Source: Holophagaceae bacterium UBA1801 (GTDB lineage Bacteria; Acidobacteriota; Holophagae; Holophagales; Holophagaceae). Taken from it: a stretch of 14,865 nucleotides of DNA. Positions 1-6,851 of this stretch are shown here, in pieces. Each line of letters begins with the position of its first letter. The first letter of the stretch is position 1. The translations under genes and the position numbers were made by a program. The stretch spans positions 1 through 14,865 of the forward strand of contig DCFP01000120.1 in NCBI GenBank assembly GCA_002319925.1, in the 5' to 3' direction. Below the pieces are notes generated by a model that saw nothing but the letters and a program-made list of their open reading frames with translations, had not been told where the DNA came from and made no database searches.

Positions 1-80
1 TCCGCCAGATCGAGAGCAAGGCCCTGAGAAAAATTCGCCACCCACGGTATTCGAAAACTCTCAAAGCGTTTCTCGGTTAG
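1..80 (+). CDS. rpoD: RNA polymerase primary sigma factor RpoD, C-terminal end (partial)
   Basis: Only the last 25 codons are in the window, read from base 3 to a TAG at 78-80. They spell the very end of sigma-70 region 4.2: RQIESKALRKIRHPRYSKTL, then KAFLG and stop. RQIE.KAL.K.RHP is the hallmark of the recognition helix that contacts the -35 element in primary sigma factors of the RpoD/SigA type. The family usually ends within a few residues of this point, so the stop is a normal end and not a truncation. The last 16 codons (30-80) use AAA for all three lysines, plus ACT and TTT, which is AT-richer than most genes here, where AAG and TTC prevail. The same 16 residues are encoded again at 166-216 with different codons. 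A group-2 sigma factor cannot be excluded from so short a piece. Confidence 0.9.
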   Translation, partial: RQIESKALRKIRHPRYSKTLKAFLG

Positions 81-125
81 CCAGCGGGCGCGCTGCTGGA
101 ATTGGCCGGCGAATTTGTGAGCTGA

Positions 126-160
126 GACCCGCAGGGTCGAAGGCACATCCCGCAGGGATG
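126..160. repeat. Two tandem CCCGCAGGG palindromes
   Basis: GACCCGCAGGGTC (126-138) and CATCCCGCAGGGATG (146-160) are perfect inverted repeats around a GCA centre. They share the nine-base core CCCGCAGGG, spaced 21 bases centre to centre, or two helical turns. They lie between the two rpoD tails. They could be a REP-like double hairpin, a paired operator, or part of a recombination site; the sequence alone does not decide. Confidence 0.6.
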
Positions 161-165
161 CGAAC

Positions 166-216
166 AAGATTAGACATCCTCGCTATTCCAAGACGCTCAA
201 GGCATTCCTGGGTTAA
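166..216 (+). pseudogene. Displaced, synonymously recoded copy of the rpoD 3' end
   Basis: Read from 166, the sequence encodes KIRHPRYSKTLKAFLG and a TAA stop, exactly the last 16 residues of the rpoD copy ending at 80. Of 17 codons including the stop, 13 differ, giving 14 base changes in 51, and none changes an amino acid. No start codon or rpoD-like sequence precedes it in frame, and an in-frame TGA lies at 118-120, so it is not expressed as a protein end. Its codons (AAG, CGC, TCC, ACG, TTC, CTG) look like those of the surrounding genes, and the likely rpoD terminator follows it. I infer that this is the original host tail, pushed downstream when another DNA supplied a new tail to rpoD. 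Integrase-mediated insertion at a gene's 3' end is known to do this. Confidence 0.8.
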
Positions 217-247
217 CGCTTCTAGATCTACCGGATATTCTCCTGTC

Positions 248-277
248 AAGCGGCCCTTTTACCGGGGCCGCTTTGTT
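248..277 (+). terminator. Rho-independent terminator of rpoD
   Basis: A nine-base-pair perfect stem, AAGCGGCCC (248-256) with GGGCCGCTT (265-273), encloses an eight-base loop and runs into TTTGTT. The stem is GC-rich with a short T tract, a typical intrinsic terminator. It follows the second rpoD tail and precedes the kinase gene, so it probably ended rpoD transcription before the tail duplication as well. Confidence 0.8.
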
Positions 278-344
278 CATGGAAAATAATCCCGCTCCGG
301 GCCTCCTAAAGACGCCCGTTTCACGGCATCCTTATCGGAACGGT

Positions 345-348
345 GGAG
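345..348 (+). promoter_or_regulatory. Ribosome binding site setting the GTG start of the zinc-ribbon kinase
   Basis: GGAG lies five bases before GTG 354. The earlier in-frame ATG at 279 sits on the tail of the terminator with no Shine-Dalgarno sequence, and would add 25 residues unlike any kinase N-terminus. This favours GTG 354. Confidence 0.6.
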
Positions 349-353
349 CGCAC

Positions 354-1331
354 GTGCTTTCCAAAGACCAGATGCTGGGCAAGTACCAGATCCTGGACCG
401 CCTGGGGGCGGGCGGGTTCGGCACGGTCTATCTGGCCATGGATCGGCTCCTGAACCGGCGGGTGGCTCTGAAGGTGCCCCACCACCAGACCGACGAGCAG
501 GCGCTGCTCCAGGAACCGCGGATCATGGCGGCACTGAAGCACACGAACATCGTCGAGCTGATCACCGTGGAGAAGAAGGACGACACCTTCTTCATGGTCA
601 TGGAATACGTCGACGGAGAAAGCCTCGACAAGGAAATCCGGCGGGAGCGGACATTGGCGCCGAGCCGGGCGCTGGAGATCGCGATCGATGTCTGCTCGGC
701 CATCGGGTTCGCCCATCAGCACCAAGTGCTGCATCGGGATTTGCGCCCAGCCAACATTCTCATCACCCGGGAAGGGGTGGCGAAGGTCACGGACTTCGGC
801 ACGAGCCGCTTCCTGGAACTGCAGAAGGATGGCTTCGCGCGCACCCGCATCGGCTCTCCGCCCTACATGGCGCCTGAGCACTTCCGCGGCCGGGCCGTGT
901 TCCAGAGCGACCTCTGGTCTCTCGGCATCACACTCTACGAGATGCTCACGGGCACAGTGCCCTTCTACGACGCCGATCCCATCAAGATCGCGCAGGCCTT
1001 CCAGACCAGCCCCATCGTACCGCCCCATCTCAAGAATTCCGCGGTGCCCAAGATGCTGTCAGAGGTGGTCATGAAGGCCCTGACGGTCAACCTCGGCGAT
1101 CGCTACCTGAGCGCGCAGGAATTCCTCAAGGCCCTGCGTTCGGTCCGGGACCACGTCTCGCGCGAAACTCGCCCTCTCGGGAACGCGGTGCTGCCATCGA
1201 CGGGCTCTGGTCCTGTGAGCACCCTTCCCCGATCGGGCCCGGGATTGACGCAACAGCGCCTCTGCCGGTTCTGCTACCGGCCCCTTCCACGGATGGCGGT
1301 CGTCTGCCCCAGCTGCGGGGAAAAGAACTGA
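354..1331 (+). CDS. Hanks-type Ser/Thr protein kinase with C-terminal zinc ribbon
   Basis: This is a soluble protein kinase of 325 residues from the GTG start, expected to transfer phosphate from ATP to Ser/Thr of unknown partners. Visible motifs are the Gly-rich loop LGAGGFGTVYLAMD (17-30), Lys40 in VALKVP, Glu54 of helix C, the catalytic loop HRDLRPAN (127-134, Asp129 and Asn134), DFG (147-149) and APE (173-175). The usual Lys of HRDxKPxN is Arg131, a change seen in some active kinases. After the kinase fold, at about residue 275, comes a linker rich in Gly, Ser and Pro, and the last 25 residues carry CRFC and CPSC, a four-Cys zinc ribbon. I see no membrane segment. The stop overlaps the TamB start (TGATG), so the two are translationally coupled, which suggests a joint role in envelope biogenesis; the substrate is unknown. 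Confidence 0.88.
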   Translation: MLSKDQMLGKYQILDRLGAGGFGTVYLAMDRLLNRRVALKVPHHQTDEQALLQEPRIMAALKHTNIVELITVEKKDDTFFMVMEYVDGESLDKEIRRERTLAPSRALEIAIDVCSAIGFAHQHQVLHRDLRPANILITREGVAKVTDFGTSRFLELQKDGFARTRIGSPPYMAPEHFRGRAVFQSDLWSLGITLYEMLTGTVPFYDADPIKIAQAFQTSPIVPPHLKNSAVPKMLSEVVMKALTVNLGDRYLSAQEFLKALRSVRDHVSRETRPLGNAVLPSTGSGPVSTLPRSGPGLTQQRLCRFCYRPLPRMAVVCPSCGEKN

Positions 1332-4300
1332 TGGATTTCCGGCATGCCATGGGGCCGTGGAAGTGGTTTCAGGGCCATCGATGGATCAGACGGATCACCC
1401 ATGGCTTGGTGCTGATCGCGGCTTTGCTTGGCGCGCAGGGAAACGTTTTTGCGCAGTCCTTCGTGGATCGCTGGGTAATCGATAAACTTAGTGCTTTTCT
1501 GAAGGAAGAGACTGGCCTGAGTCTCCAGGCGACCGAGCTGGAGTTCCACCTCGTCCAGGGGCGGGTAGTCCTCAGGCATGTGGCCATTGGCGGAGACCTG
1601 TTGAAGGCCGATCGGATGGAAGTGCAGATGGAATTGTCGACCTTGCTGGGGCGCAACCTGCACTTCGTGAAGATCGAAGTGGAGAATCCCGAAAGCTATG
1701 TCGATCTCCAGCGGCTTTCGCGGATCCATTTGAAGCCGCATCCCGACAAGGGCTCCACGCCCATGATCCGCCTGGATCGTCTGGCGATCACGGGAGGCAA
1801 ACTCCATGTCCAGGAACCCGCGTGGAAATTGCCCCACGCTGAATTCACCTACACCGTGAACGGCGAAGGGCTGGGTCCCAACCGGATCTTCGCCGATGTA
1901 CGTGTGCCGCAATTCACATTGGGCACAGGGGCAAAGGCAGTGGACGGGAGTCTGCTCGCGCAGCTGAATCTGAGCGATCTTTCGCTGGAACTGAAGGATG
2001 GTCAGATTCGCGTGGGGAAAAGCGATCTTGCGGCCCATGGAAACCTGGCCTTCAAGGAGCAGCTGCTGGCCGCGGATATCAGCGGGAAGCTGGATCTTGC
2101 CGAGGCCCTGAGCTTGATGGATCCCAGCGCGCCGGCCACCTGGAGAGGGCTCGCCGAATTCAGGACGGAACTGCGGGGAGCGGTGGCGAATCCCGCCTGG
2201 AACATCTCGCTCCACGGCCGGGGCATGAGCGGGCCCTCGCGCCAGCTCCAGCCCGGCGAGGCTGACCTCGCCGCCGATGGCAACCTCGAGCACATCAACA
2301 TCCGGAACCTGGTGTGGAATTCGTCCCAGGGCAGACTGCAGGCCTCCGGCCAATGGAAACGTGGCACGGGCAGTCAGGTGCGCTTTCAATGCGAGCGGTT
2401 CGGGCTCGAGCTCATCGCGGCGCTCACGCGGGCACGCCTCCTGGAGAGCCTTTCCGCCGACCTGACCGGCGAAGCGGAGATACCCGGAAATCCGTGGGTT
2501 CCCCCTCAGTTGGACAACATGAAGATCAGCGCCGCGGGGCATTTACTCCGGACCGGAGACACCGTGGGTCAAGTGACCTTCCATCTGGCGGACGGTCTCC
2601 TCGTCCTCGAGAATGTGGCACTGAACATTCCTGAGCTGGAACTGGAAGGCAGCGCCACCATGCGATTCGGGAAGAAGAGCCTGCAGTCCGTCGCTGCGAA
2701 GGCCATCGCGAAAACGGATGCATCCATCGTGGCGGATGTGCTCCAGGCCTGGGAAATCGGCGAGGGGCATTCCAAAGACGGAAAATCCATCGAACTGGGC
2801 ATGAGCGGCTATGCGATCGGCCGTGCGGAATTCAATTGGGATTCCCAGGGCATCCGGTTCAAGGGCCACGGAGATGTGGAAGACCCACGCTGGCACGGGG
2901 CATCCATGGACCATTTGAGTGCCGATGTCTCCATTTTGAATGACGAACTTCGGATCGAGAACATCGAGGGTGTGAAAGGCGCGGGCAGGGCCACGGGCTC
3001 CCTGTGGCTCACATGGGGTGATGTGGCTCCGGGACAGGATCAGATCGACATGACCTACGAGGCTTCCCGGCTTCCCATCGAAGAAGGGTTGCGTGCGGGA
3101 GATGTGGGTGATTTGCCTATCACGGGCATTGGAAGCGGGAAGATACGGATCCACGGGCCCTACAGCCGCATCCGGATCGAAGCCATGGGGCTGGCGGAGA
3201 ATGCCGAAGTCTACGGTTTCAAGATCCCCCACGGCTCGGGCGAGATGGATTACGACATCTCGGGTGACCATCTCGTGGTGAAGGACATTCGTGTCGCTGA
3301 AACCGCGGAACAGCTTGGGTCTCCCGATGAGGAACCCACGGGTCTCCTCGCCATCCATGGCGGGATCGACATGGATTTGAAGGATGAAACCTGGCATGTA
3401 TGGGGCAAGGGCAGCGTGGATTCAGGGCCCCTCGGCCTCAAGGGACCTCGGTTCCTGGCTCAGGTGGATACGCGGTTCGACGGTCCCTGGGTGAGTCCCT
3501 TCGGGCGGCTGCAATTGCCAAGCGGCACCTTCGATTTTCGCGGCGGCCGCCTCTTCATGGATCAGCAGAGTCTCGAGGGCATCGAAGGTCATCTGGAAAT
3601 GGGTGGCCACGCGTTGCATCTCAAGGTCAATTCAGAAGGCAAATCAGTACCCATCCTCACGGTGGATGGTGGACCCAGGGGCGAGGGATTGGCAGGCTCT
3701 CTGAGCGTTCACATCGCCCCGGATTCGGTGGATACGGCCCATCTCGCCGCCCGCCTGACCAAGGACATGCTCAAGGACGGCGGACTCGATCTGAAGGTGG
3801 ATGGCACTTGGGATTCGCATGGACTGCATTGGCAGGGGCAGATCGATGAACTGGTGGGACATTTCGATGGGTTCGACCTGGCCCAGCAACACGCCACCCG
3901 GCTCGAAGGAGATGCCTTCGGAGCCAATCTGGATCTAAGCCTCCAAGGCCAGGCTTCCGTGCGGCAGGGGACACCCACGCCCGGAAGTGCGGCGCTCATG
4001 CGGGCCAAGGGACGCATACCTTTCTCCGCGACGGTTCCCATGGGGCTCCAGCTCACAGGCGAAGCCGAGCTGGCCAACCTCAAGAGCATCCTGGACCATG
4101 TGCTCGAAGTGGATGAATACAGCCTGCTGGGTGATCTCAAGCCTGAGGGCAGTGCTTCCTTCGATCTGACCCTGGGTGGACCGGTCCTTCGACCCAGCCT
4201 GGATGGTGTGCTATCGCTCCAGGGTGGCAGTCTGCAAATCCGGACCTATCCCCAGAGTGTGGAGAATCTCTCCTTCACCCTGCATTTCAAGGGCCGCGAC

Positions 4301-5434
4301 GTGACCCTGCTGGAAACGGATCCGCTGACGGGCCGCGTGGCTCAGGGAGCGTTGAAGGCCTGGGGCCTGGCGACCTGGGAACCGGGGGGGCTCTCTTCCT
4401 ATGATCTCCAGACCCGCCTGGATGGTTTCCAGCTCCGGGACGTGCCCGAGGGATTCGAACTCTATGGAAGCTTGAACGCTGTCCTGCAGGGCACCAAGGA
4501 GGAAGGGGGGATCCTCTCTGGCACCATCCAGGCCAGGCACATGGCCTATCAGGCTGACATCAACTTGCGGGACCTCATCCTGGCAAGCGCCATGGGCATC
4601 TCGCCCCTGATGTTCACCGCGGATCCCAACGATCCACTTCAGCATATCGATCTCGACTTGGATTTGGTCCTCAGCCAACCCTGGGAATTCGACACGAATC
4701 TTCTGAAGGTGCAAGGACGCCCAGTCGGTGCATTCAAGATCGCCGGAACCCTGGCGGAGCCGAGCCTCAAGGGCAAGATGGACATCCTCCCCGGTGGCCG
4801 CATCACGAATTTGCTGCCCGCCGGTGATGTGGTCCTGGAGCGGGGGATCATCGAGTGGACCAATCCCCAGTCCCGTTATCCGAATCTGGATCTGCAGGGC
4901 CGGGTGGATGTACCGCCCTACGTGGTGAACCTGGGCATCCACGGCAGCCTGGACAGCCTCGAAATGAAGCAGAGTTCCACGCCATCGCTGCGGCAGAACG
5001 AGATCACCGCCATCCTCATCGATCCCTCCCTCGCGCCCAATATCGGCTCCAGTGCCGAACTCAGCTCGTCGACGGCCACCAGCTATGGACTGGCAAGCAC
5101 CGGCAGCGGACTGGTCACGACCCTCGCCCTGGCGAATTTCCAGGAGACGCTGAGGCGGACCTTCAACCTGGATCGCGTGAGTGTGGCCTGGCGCACGGGT
5201 TCTGGCACCAGCGGTTCCGAGACCAACGTGACCGTAGGGAAGAGCGTCGATCTCTTCGGGCACCGGACTCCCGTCGTTCTATCGCATCAGAAGATCGGTG
5301 ATACCTCCACCACGAGCGGGCAAGTGGAATGGCGCTTCGGGAACACTGTGCTTCTGCTGGGCGTCAGCCAGAGCGGCACCAACGGTGCGGCTCCTTCGGG
5401 CGAAATCAGGCACATATGGAGTCTGGGATGGTGA
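1331..5434 (+). CDS. tamB: TamB-family translocation and assembly module protein (DUF490/AsmA-like)
   Basis: This 1,367-residue protein is close to E. coli TamB in length (about 1,260). It starts with a basic stretch (residues 17-21) and a short hydrophobic segment (25-36, LVLIAALLGA), followed by VFAQS near 39-43. That reads as a signal anchor or a cleavable signal peptide placing the rest in the periplasm. The body is a long run of alternating beta-strand-like segments with many Gly/Asp turns, as expected for the groove-shaped beta-taco fold that bridges the membranes. The C-terminal few hundred residues match the TamB domain: NEITAILIDPS near 1223-1233, a Ser/Thr-rich stretch, then barrel-like strands ending in a terminal Trp. 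TamB proteins act with an Omp85 partner in outer-membrane protein insertion and in phospholipid transport. No TamA/BamA gene lies in the window. GGGGA upstream of the ATG serves as ribosome site; Met7 is a less likely start. Confidence 0.85.
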   Translation: MDFRHAMGPWKWFQGHRWIRRITHGLVLIAALLGAQGNVFAQSFVDRWVIDKLSAFLKEETGLSLQATELEFHLVQGRVVLRHVAIGGDLLKADRMEVQMELSTLLGRNLHFVKIEVENPESYVDLQRLSRIHLKPHPDKGSTPMIRLDRLAITGGKLHVQEPAWKLPHAEFTYTVNGEGLGPNRIFADVRVPQFTLGTGAKAVDGSLLAQLNLSDLSLELKDGQIRVGKSDLAAHGNLAFKEQLLAADISGKLDLAEALSLMDPSAPATWRGLAEFRTELRGAVANPAWNISLHGRGMSGPSRQLQPGEADLAADGNLEHINIRNLVWNSSQGRLQASGQWKRGTGSQVRFQCERFGLELIAALTRARLLESLSADLTGEAEIPGNPWVPPQLDNMKISAAGHLLRTGDTVGQVTFHLADGLLVLENVALNIPELELEGSATMRFGKKSLQSVAAKAIAKTDASIVADVLQAWEIGEGHSKDGKSIELGMSGYAIGRAEFNWDSQGIRFKGHGDVEDPRWHGASMDHLSADVSILNDELRIENIEGVKGAGRATGSLWLTWGDVAPGQDQIDMTYEASRLPIEEGLRAGDVGDLPITGIGSGKIRIHGPYSRIRIEAMGLAENAEVYGFKIPHGSGEMDYDISGDHLVVKDIRVAETAEQLGSPDEEPTGLLAIHGGIDMDLKDETWHVWGKGSVDSGPLGLKGPRFLAQVDTRFDGPWVSPFGRLQLPSGTFDFRGGRLFMDQQSLEGIEGHLEMGGHALHLKVNSEGKSVPILTVDGGPRGEGLAGSLSVHIAPDSVDTAHLAARLTKDMLKDGGLDLKVDGTWDSHGLHWQGQIDELVGHFDGFDLAQQHATRLEGDAFGANLDLSLQGQASVRQGTPTPGSAALMRAKGRIPFSATVPMGLQLTGEAELANLKSILDHVLEVDEYSLLGDLKPEGSASFDLTLGGPVLRPSLDGVLSLQGGSLQIRTYPQSVENLSFTLHFKGRDVTLLETDPLTGRVAQGALKAWGLATWEPGGLSSYDLQTRLDGFQLRDVPEGFELYGSLNAVLQGTKEEGGILSGTIQARHMAYQADINLRDLILASAMGISPLMFTADPNDPLQHIDLDLDLVLSQPWEFDTNLLKVQGRPVGAFKIAGTLAEPSLKGKMDILPGGRITNLLPAGDVVLERGIIEWTNPQSRYPNLDLQGRVDVPPYVVNLGIHGSLDSLEMKQSSTPSLRQNEITAILIDPSLAPNIGSSAELSSSTATSYGLASTGSGLVTTLALANFQETLRRTFNLDRVSVAWRTGSGTSGSETNVTVGKSVDLFGHRTPVVLSHQKIGDTSTTSGQVEWRFGNTVLLLGVSQSGTNGAAPSGEIRHIWSLGW
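5418..5421 (+). promoter_or_regulatory. Ribosome binding site inside tamB setting the moaD start
   Basis: GGAG lies six bases before ATG 5428, within the last codons of tamB. It favours ATG 5428 over the adjacent GTG 5431 and points to coupled translation. Confidence 0.5.
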
Positions 5435-5655
5435 CCGTTCGCATCTTCGCGCGCTACCGTGAACTGCTGGGTGTCGCGGCCATGGAGATGCCGCTGCCTT
5501 CACCTCCGACCTTGGCCGTGCTCCTGGCGGATCCGCGATTCCAGAGCCTCCCGCCCGAGGCATTGATCGCTGTCAATCAACGTTTTGCTGAACGATCCGT
5601 GACGCTGAAGGAGGGCGATGAAGTCGCTCTGATGCCTCCCGTTTCAGGTGGATAA
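5428..5655 (+). CDS. moaD: Molybdopterin synthase sulfur carrier subunit MoaD
   Basis: A 75-residue ubiquitin-like protein of usual MoaD length. FARYRELLG near the N-terminus and ALMPPVSGG at the very end are MoaD signatures. The terminal Gly-Gly is the site that is adenylated and thiocarboxylated, then delivers sulfur to precursor Z (cPMP) on the MoaE subunit to form molybdopterin. ThiS, the relative in thiamine synthesis, is usually shorter and lacks the PPVSGG ending, so MoaD is preferred. The gene overlaps the end of tamB by seven bases (ATGGTGA), so it is probably expressed with the kinase and tamB. No moaE, moaA, moeB or molybdoenzyme gene is present here, so its partners must lie elsewhere. 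A gap of 29 bases with no hairpin separates its stop from the convergent lipB stop. Confidence 0.88.
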   Translation: MVTVRIFARYRELLGVAAMEMPLPSPPTLAVLLADPRFQSLPPEALIAVNQRFAERSVTLKEGDEVALMPPVSGG

Positions 5656-5684
5656 AAACAGGCCGAACCCATGTGGAATCGCGA

Positions 5685-6833
5685 TCAGGATGGTGTGAGC
5701 CGTTTTTCCAGCAATCGCAACGCTGCTTTCGAACCTTCCCAGCGGGCCAGTTCATGGGCTTCCTGGAAGGAGCACCAGCGATATTCAGTGTGCTCCTCCG
5801 GTGCCAATCGGACTTCCGCATCCTCGCTCACTTGCATCTGAAAACATGTTTCTACGTTGAATCGGGGTTCGCCATCCGGCAGGCCGATGAGCTTGGGATC
5901 CACCCAGAAGGCATGGGAAAGCCCGAGGGGAATCAGCTTGCCGGAAAGCCCCGTTTCTTCCATCACTTCGCGGTGAGCCGCTGCTTCAATCGTTTCGCCA
6001 GGTTCCAGCATGCCCGTGACGCTGGACCACCATAGTCCCTGGTCAGGCTGCCGGTGCATCATGAGGATTTCCGGACCGTTCGCGCCCTGGCGCCAGGTCA
6101 GGGCTGAGATGCTTTGGGAATTGGGCGGGACAGGTTGGGATTCAAGGCAAAGAATCTGTGCGGTGTGGAACTGGAGCCGCTCCGCAGCCTGTTGCCAGGT
6201 GGGCGAGGCATCGCCCAGTAAGGACTTGAGGCTGCAAACCCCCTTGTCCGTGATGCCGCAGGGAGTGATCCAGCGGAAGTGGGTCAGATCCGGTTCCACG
6301 TTGAAGGCAATGCCATGCGTTGGAATCCAGCGCTTTAGATGGATGCCCAAGGCCCCTAGCTTTTCGAAGCCCCGGGGGGTCTCGACCCAGACGCCCGGGA
6401 AGCCCTTCAATCGGTCCGCCACTACGCCGAAATCCGCAGCGGTGCGGATCATGGCCTCTTCAAGGCCCCGCACGAAGCGGCCCAGATCCTGCCGATTGCC
6501 CTTCAGGCCACAGATGGGATACATGACTACTTGCCCCGGACCGTGGTAGGTGACCTGGCCCCCGCGATCCGTTTGGAAGACCTCCACGCCCCTGTCCTCC
6601 AGGAACGCATCATTGACGTGGATATCCTGGCGGGTCGCGTTCCGCCCCAGTGTGAAGACGGGGTTGTGCTCGAGGATGAGCACTTGATCGGGTCGCGCTC
6701 CCTCGGCCACATATTCCGCCATGGCCTTCTGCATCCGCAGCCCTGCGGCATAGAAAACGCGGCCGAGGATCCGGATCTGGGCGGGGTTGGGGGAGTCAAA
6801 ACCGATTGCAAGCATTCCCAAAGCGTAACGCAT
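5685..6833 (-). CDS. lipB: Octanoyltransferase LipB fused to a NudB-like Nudix hydrolase domain
   Basis: This 382-residue protein has two domains. Residues 1-230 are LipB, which moves octanoyl from acyl carrier protein to lipoyl domains of 2-oxoacid dehydrogenases and GcvH, the first step of lipoate synthesis. RGGQVTYHGPGQ (90-101), the Lys158 region KLGALG, HGIAFNV (173-179) and the nucleophile Cys192 in TPCG are all present. Residues 240-382 are a Nudix domain with an intact box: Gly274, Glu280, REVMEETGL (288-296). LWWSSVTGMLEPGET and the later NVET, EHTEYRW and SKAALRLLE blocks resemble E. coli NudB, the dihydroneopterin triphosphate pyrophosphatase of folate synthesis. LipB alone is usually 210-240 residues, so this is a true fusion with no stop between domains. 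The first ATG is taken; Met7 (ATG at 6815) is equally plausible, since neither has a well-spaced ribosome site. The Nudix substrate is inferred. Confidence 0.9.
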   Translation of the reverse strand: MRYALGMLAIGFDSPNPAQIRILGRVFYAAGLRMQKAMAEYVAEGARPDQVLILEHNPVFTLGRNATRQDIHVNDAFLEDRGVEVFQTDRGGQVTYHGPGQVVMYPICGLKGNRQDLGRFVRGLEEAMIRTAADFGVVADRLKGFPGVWVETPRGFEKLGALGIHLKRWIPTHGIAFNVEPDLTHFRWITPCGITDKGVCSLKSLLGDASPTWQQAAERLQFHTAQILCLESQPVPPNSQSISALTWRQGANGPEILMMHRQPDQGLWWSSVTGMLEPGETIEAAAHREVMEETGLSGKLIPLGLSHAFWVDPKLIGLPDGEPRFNVETCFQMQVSEDAEVRLAPEEHTEYRWCSFQEAHELARWEGSKAALRLLEKRLTPS

Positions 6834-6851
6834 CCCTCAAACTCTTAAGTG

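Noticed and set aside
61..249. 62-residue minus-strand frame across the two rpoD tails
   Set aside because: It crosses both tails and the palindromes, has no recognisable domain, and runs into the terminator region.
279..353. Upstream ATG start for the zinc-ribbon kinase
   Set aside because: It begins on the terminator tail without a ribosome site; GTG 354 has GGAG at good spacing and gives a normal N-terminus.
1274..2542. 422-residue open frame on the minus strand
   Set aside because: It is antisense to tamB and the kinase end; a frame shadow without motifs.
4211..5263. 350-residue open frame on the minus strand
   Set aside because: It lies wholly opposite the tamB C-terminal domain; no support as a gene.
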